From assembly GCA_022361535.1 (NCBI GenBank), contig JAKSAU010000102.1, forward strand, positions 1 to 8,553: 8,553 bases of DNA, read 5' to 3'. The notes under the pieces are model-generated. The model did not search any database, had not been told where the DNA came from, and saw nothing but the letters and a program-made list of their open reading frames with translations. The DNA comes from Desulfobacterales bacterium (GTDB lineage Bacteria; Desulfobacterota; Desulfobacteria; Desulfobacterales; Desulfobacteraceae). Of this stretch, positions 7,801 to 8,553 are shown piece by piece. A program made the translations under genes and the position numbers. How positions within the stretch are numbered: the stretch's first letter is position 1; every line of letters begins with the position of its first letter.

Positions 7801-8256
7801 GGCATGGTCTTCATGGGCAATTGGCGCTCCGAAGAGAGCCATAACACCGTCTCCGGTGAACTGGTTTATCGTTCCTTCGTAGTTGTGAATCTCATTTGTC
7901 AGGATTTCAAAAAAATCATCCATAATCTGATGCACGTCTTCAAGGTTAAGTTTGCCAGAAAGGAAAGTGTACTTTTCTACATCGGCAAAAAGAACGGTTA
8001 CAATCTTATGTTCGCCCTCAATGGATTTTCTTCCTGAAAGAATTTTATCGGTAAGATGTTTGGGGGTGTACGATTGGCGTATGGATCGACTTGATAAGTT
8101 TGTTTTTATTAAATTATTCCCGCATTCTCGGCAGAATTTAAATGTAAGTGGGTTATGGATATTACATATTGGACATTTTTTTAATAATTCATTGCCGCAC
8201 TCACCACAAAAATTGACTCCTTCGGGGTTTTGAAATCGACACTTCTGGCATTTCAT
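4894..8256 (-). CDS. Double zinc ribbon-class III nucleotidyl cyclase-STAND ATPase-TPR signalling protein
   Basis: This 1120-residue soluble protein has four modules. (1) Two zinc ribbons: Cys3/6/17/20 and Cys28/31/42/45. (2) A class III cyclase (~83-266): metal Asp92 (LFADVEKYT) and Asp136 (GDGVMALFGAP), Thr206 in MDYTAIGD, and transition-state Asn213 and Arg217 are all present. The usual adenine-selecting Lys is replaced by Gln132 (INQFTGDG). It should make cAMP or possibly cGMP. (3) An AAA/STAND ATPase (~283-610): Walker A GEAGLGKS (313-320), Walker B CVEDLHWVD (440-448), SYRPE (472-476) and GNPLYLEE (527-534). (4) TPR-type helix pairs from ~675 to the end. In such proteins the ATPase and repeats are thought to sense a ligand or partner and gate the cyclase. 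GAGGG 4 nt and AAAGGA 11 nt before the ATG support the start. The protein appears complete and is transcribed alone. Confidence 0.93.
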   Translation of the reverse strand: MKCQKCRFQNPEGVNFCGECGNELLKKCPICNIHNPLTFKFCRECGNNLIKTNLSSRSIRQSYTPKHLTDKILSGRKSIEGEHKIVTVLFADVEKYTFLSGKLNLEDVHQIMDDFFEILTNEIHNYEGTINQFTGDGVMALFGAPIAHEDHAERACRAALAIKKSIHEYGKKVEQEYEIPFKIRVGLNSGPVIVGTIGDDLRMDYTAIGDTTNLSHRLETLARPGSIVISKNTHNIVCDFFRTKNLGKVEVKGKTEPQEIFELVETGNFETRIEAGMAKGLTQFVGRLNSMGTLLTACKKAKSGKGQIVGVVGEAGLGKSRLVFELGNLLATKECCFFKGHCIQYGRSISYLAILDVLRNIFNINKSDEKHLIKEKISKKIHAIDEKLKTAIPACQYLFSTAVDDSDFNALGPKKRKENIFESLRNLLIRLSEDHYLVLCVEDLHWVDRATEEFINYLIGWLGASPILLILSYRPEYTHTWGSRSYYTQIGLTELGETSSTMMVKALFENREIDESLMRLIHTQASGNPLYLEEYIHTLKEQDLITKRHEKYCLESAGSNLHLPDTIQGIIAARIDRLESPLKRTVQLASVIGLEFSYAILKFITAPTEDLKTNLFHLQQLEFVYEKKILPELEYYFKHTLIKDVAYTSLILKKKKTLHRSVGHAIEELYPDRLEEFYEILTYHYFESGDYKKACHYAKLAGDKAEDQYSHEEAYNFYKQAITLYGKQPQANDNERQLIETFYALFEPMAYLGYPKGSYELIQQFERLAKKTNNDAYQARACSAMASFYSYHGNPTLGIEYAEQAFNHALNSKDIERMVPIAVDLVVSYQLTGFFSRIVNIAPDIIAMLEEEGRETEFFSWGGNPYSLLCGYCGFSYGYLGDFNAGDSYLRKGQDNAYKVGDLQTLASIGIHYGNFLLIKGDWGLAVEHFQESIKHSAKLQYSIWSALAWSGYGIACSHLGDLKSGKKYIEKGLKLHRESGVETYLFIPHLNLGKISLESGNLNQAKRYAKDALQMAQQNNEKASEGQSWTLLGRIHGKTTPPDIETAQAYILKSMDIFRELGARPYYFISQYLIGEILLEFGDKPTAIEHLKESAHMFKKMDMVYWLDKTTSLLSQTEP
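4895..4908 (+). repeat. Left copy of a 14-nt inverted repeat around the cyclase gene
   Basis: TAGGGCTCAGTTTG here overlaps the last codons of the cyclase. It recurs exactly in reverse complement at 8438-8451, beyond the gene's start. Sequences on either side of the two copies do not match, and no target duplication is visible, so chance is quite possible. Confidence 0.3.
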
Positions 8257-8294
8257 GCTGCCCTCTTTCCTTTATAATTTCGTAAGGTTTGGGT

Positions 8295-8330
8295 AACAGG
8301 TATAATACACGCGTGCGGGATCAAACAGGT
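8295..8330 (-). promoter_or_regulatory. Candidate control region of the cyclase gene
   Basis: Two direct copies of AACAGGT (8295-8301 and 8324-8330, + strand reading) flank the perfect palindrome CACGCGTG (8308-8315). The cluster lies ~40-75 bp upstream of the cyclase ATG, where an operator would be expected. Read on the - strand, the AT-rich segments TATACC and TATAAA nearby could serve as -10 boxes, but the matching -35 boxes are poor. No known regulator consensus is recognised. Confidence 0.3.
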
Positions 8331-8437
8331 TACGAACACAATATAAAATTTTATTAAAAGCAGATACTACGGTAGCGGGAGGTTCAGGTTCTCAGTCAGT
8401 CTATTCCCGGTCGAAATGAATGTCAAATAATTAAAAA

Positions 8438-8451
8438 CAAACTGAGCCCTA
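8438..8451 (-). repeat. Right copy of the 14-nt inverted repeat
   Basis: The - strand reads TAGGGCTCAGTTTG, identical to 4895-4908. It lies in non-coding sequence 182 bp upstream of the cyclase start codon. The two copies face each other across the whole cyclase gene, but no transposase or target duplication accompanies them. Confidence 0.3.
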
Positions 8452-8489
8452 CATTGGTGCCAAGGTCGCTCAAAGCGTCTTCAAAAGCA

Positions 8490-8553
8490 TTATTTTATTT
8501 TGAAAATATAATCGTCATCGATGATACCATTTTTCAGCATACAATCTGCTAAA
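8490..8553 (-). CDS. Possible 3' end of a gene cut by the window edge
   Basis: A - strand frame open at the right edge ends with TAA at 8492-8490. It would encode the last 20 residues LADCMLKNGIIDDDYIFKIK. The composition (a helix-like start followed by an acidic turn and a basic tail) is protein-like, but 20 codons is too short to prove coding. If real, it is the gene upstream of the cyclase in the same direction, separated by 233 bp. No family is recognised. Confidence 0.25.
   Translation of the reverse strand, partial: LADCMLKNGIIDDDYIFKIK

Larger units (their letters stand above)
8257..8489. other. Upstream intergenic region of the cyclase gene
   Basis: This 233-bp stretch precedes the cyclase on the - strand. 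It holds the cyclase ribosome site, a repeat/palindrome cluster (8295-8330) and an outer copy of the 14-nt inverted repeat. A TATAAT hexamer on the + strand (8301-8306) has no good -35 box and no gene after it. I see no convincing ORF: the frames present lack an ATG with a ribosome site. Confidence 0.55.

Noticed and set aside
8301..8306. Perfect TATAAT on the + strand upstream of the cyclase
   Set aside because: No reasonable -35 box at 15-19 nt and no gene downstream on that strand; AT-rich chance match.
8350..8550. + strand open frame near the right edge lacking an ATG
   Set aside because: No start codon with a ribosome site and no recognisable protein features; treated as non-coding.

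Overview
The window is ordinary low-GC bacterial chromosome (roughly 40 % GC by eye), densely packed with seven genes on both strands. The gene mix is a SPASM radical SAM enzyme, a YihG-type acyltransferase, an FklB-type prolyl isomerase and a giant zinc-ribbon/cyclase/STAND-ATPase/TPR protein. This fits a Gram-negative proteobacterium in the broad sense. A sulfate-reducing Desulfobacterota lineage is my best guess, but that is inferred from gene content and composition, not from any marker gene. I see no rRNA, tRNA, CRISPR array, integrase, transposase or phage gene.

Left part (1-2284, all + strand): the 3' end of a radical SAM/SPASM enzyme is followed after 47 bp by an SRPBCC ligand-binding-fold protein, probably in one transcript. 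After a 245-bp gap with no convincing gene comes a membrane-anchored PlsC/YihG-family acyltransferase with all its catalytic motifs.

Middle part (2285-4893): a small two-TPR protein has its own good sigma-70-like promoter. It ends head-on against a cytoplasmic FKBP-type prolyl isomerase, and a perfect 14-bp hairpin between the two stop codons probably terminates both. A short divergent spacer then separates the isomerase from a putative lipoprotein of the monoacylglycerol lipase/lysophospholipase alpha/beta-hydrolase family.

Right part (4894-8553, - strand): one 1120-residue signalling protein fills this part. It carries a double zinc ribbon, a class III nucleotidyl cyclase, an AAA/STAND ATPase and a long TPR array. 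Its upstream region contains short repeats around a palindrome. The last ~60 bases may hold the end of another - strand gene cut by the window edge.

Two genes touch glycerolipid metabolism (the acyltransferase and the lipase-like lipoprotein), but they are not in one operon. I do not see a clearly new multi-gene system. The best leads are the cyclase, which has Gln at the usual adenine-selecting Lys position and an ATPase/TPR control module, and the radical SAM/SRPBCC pair.
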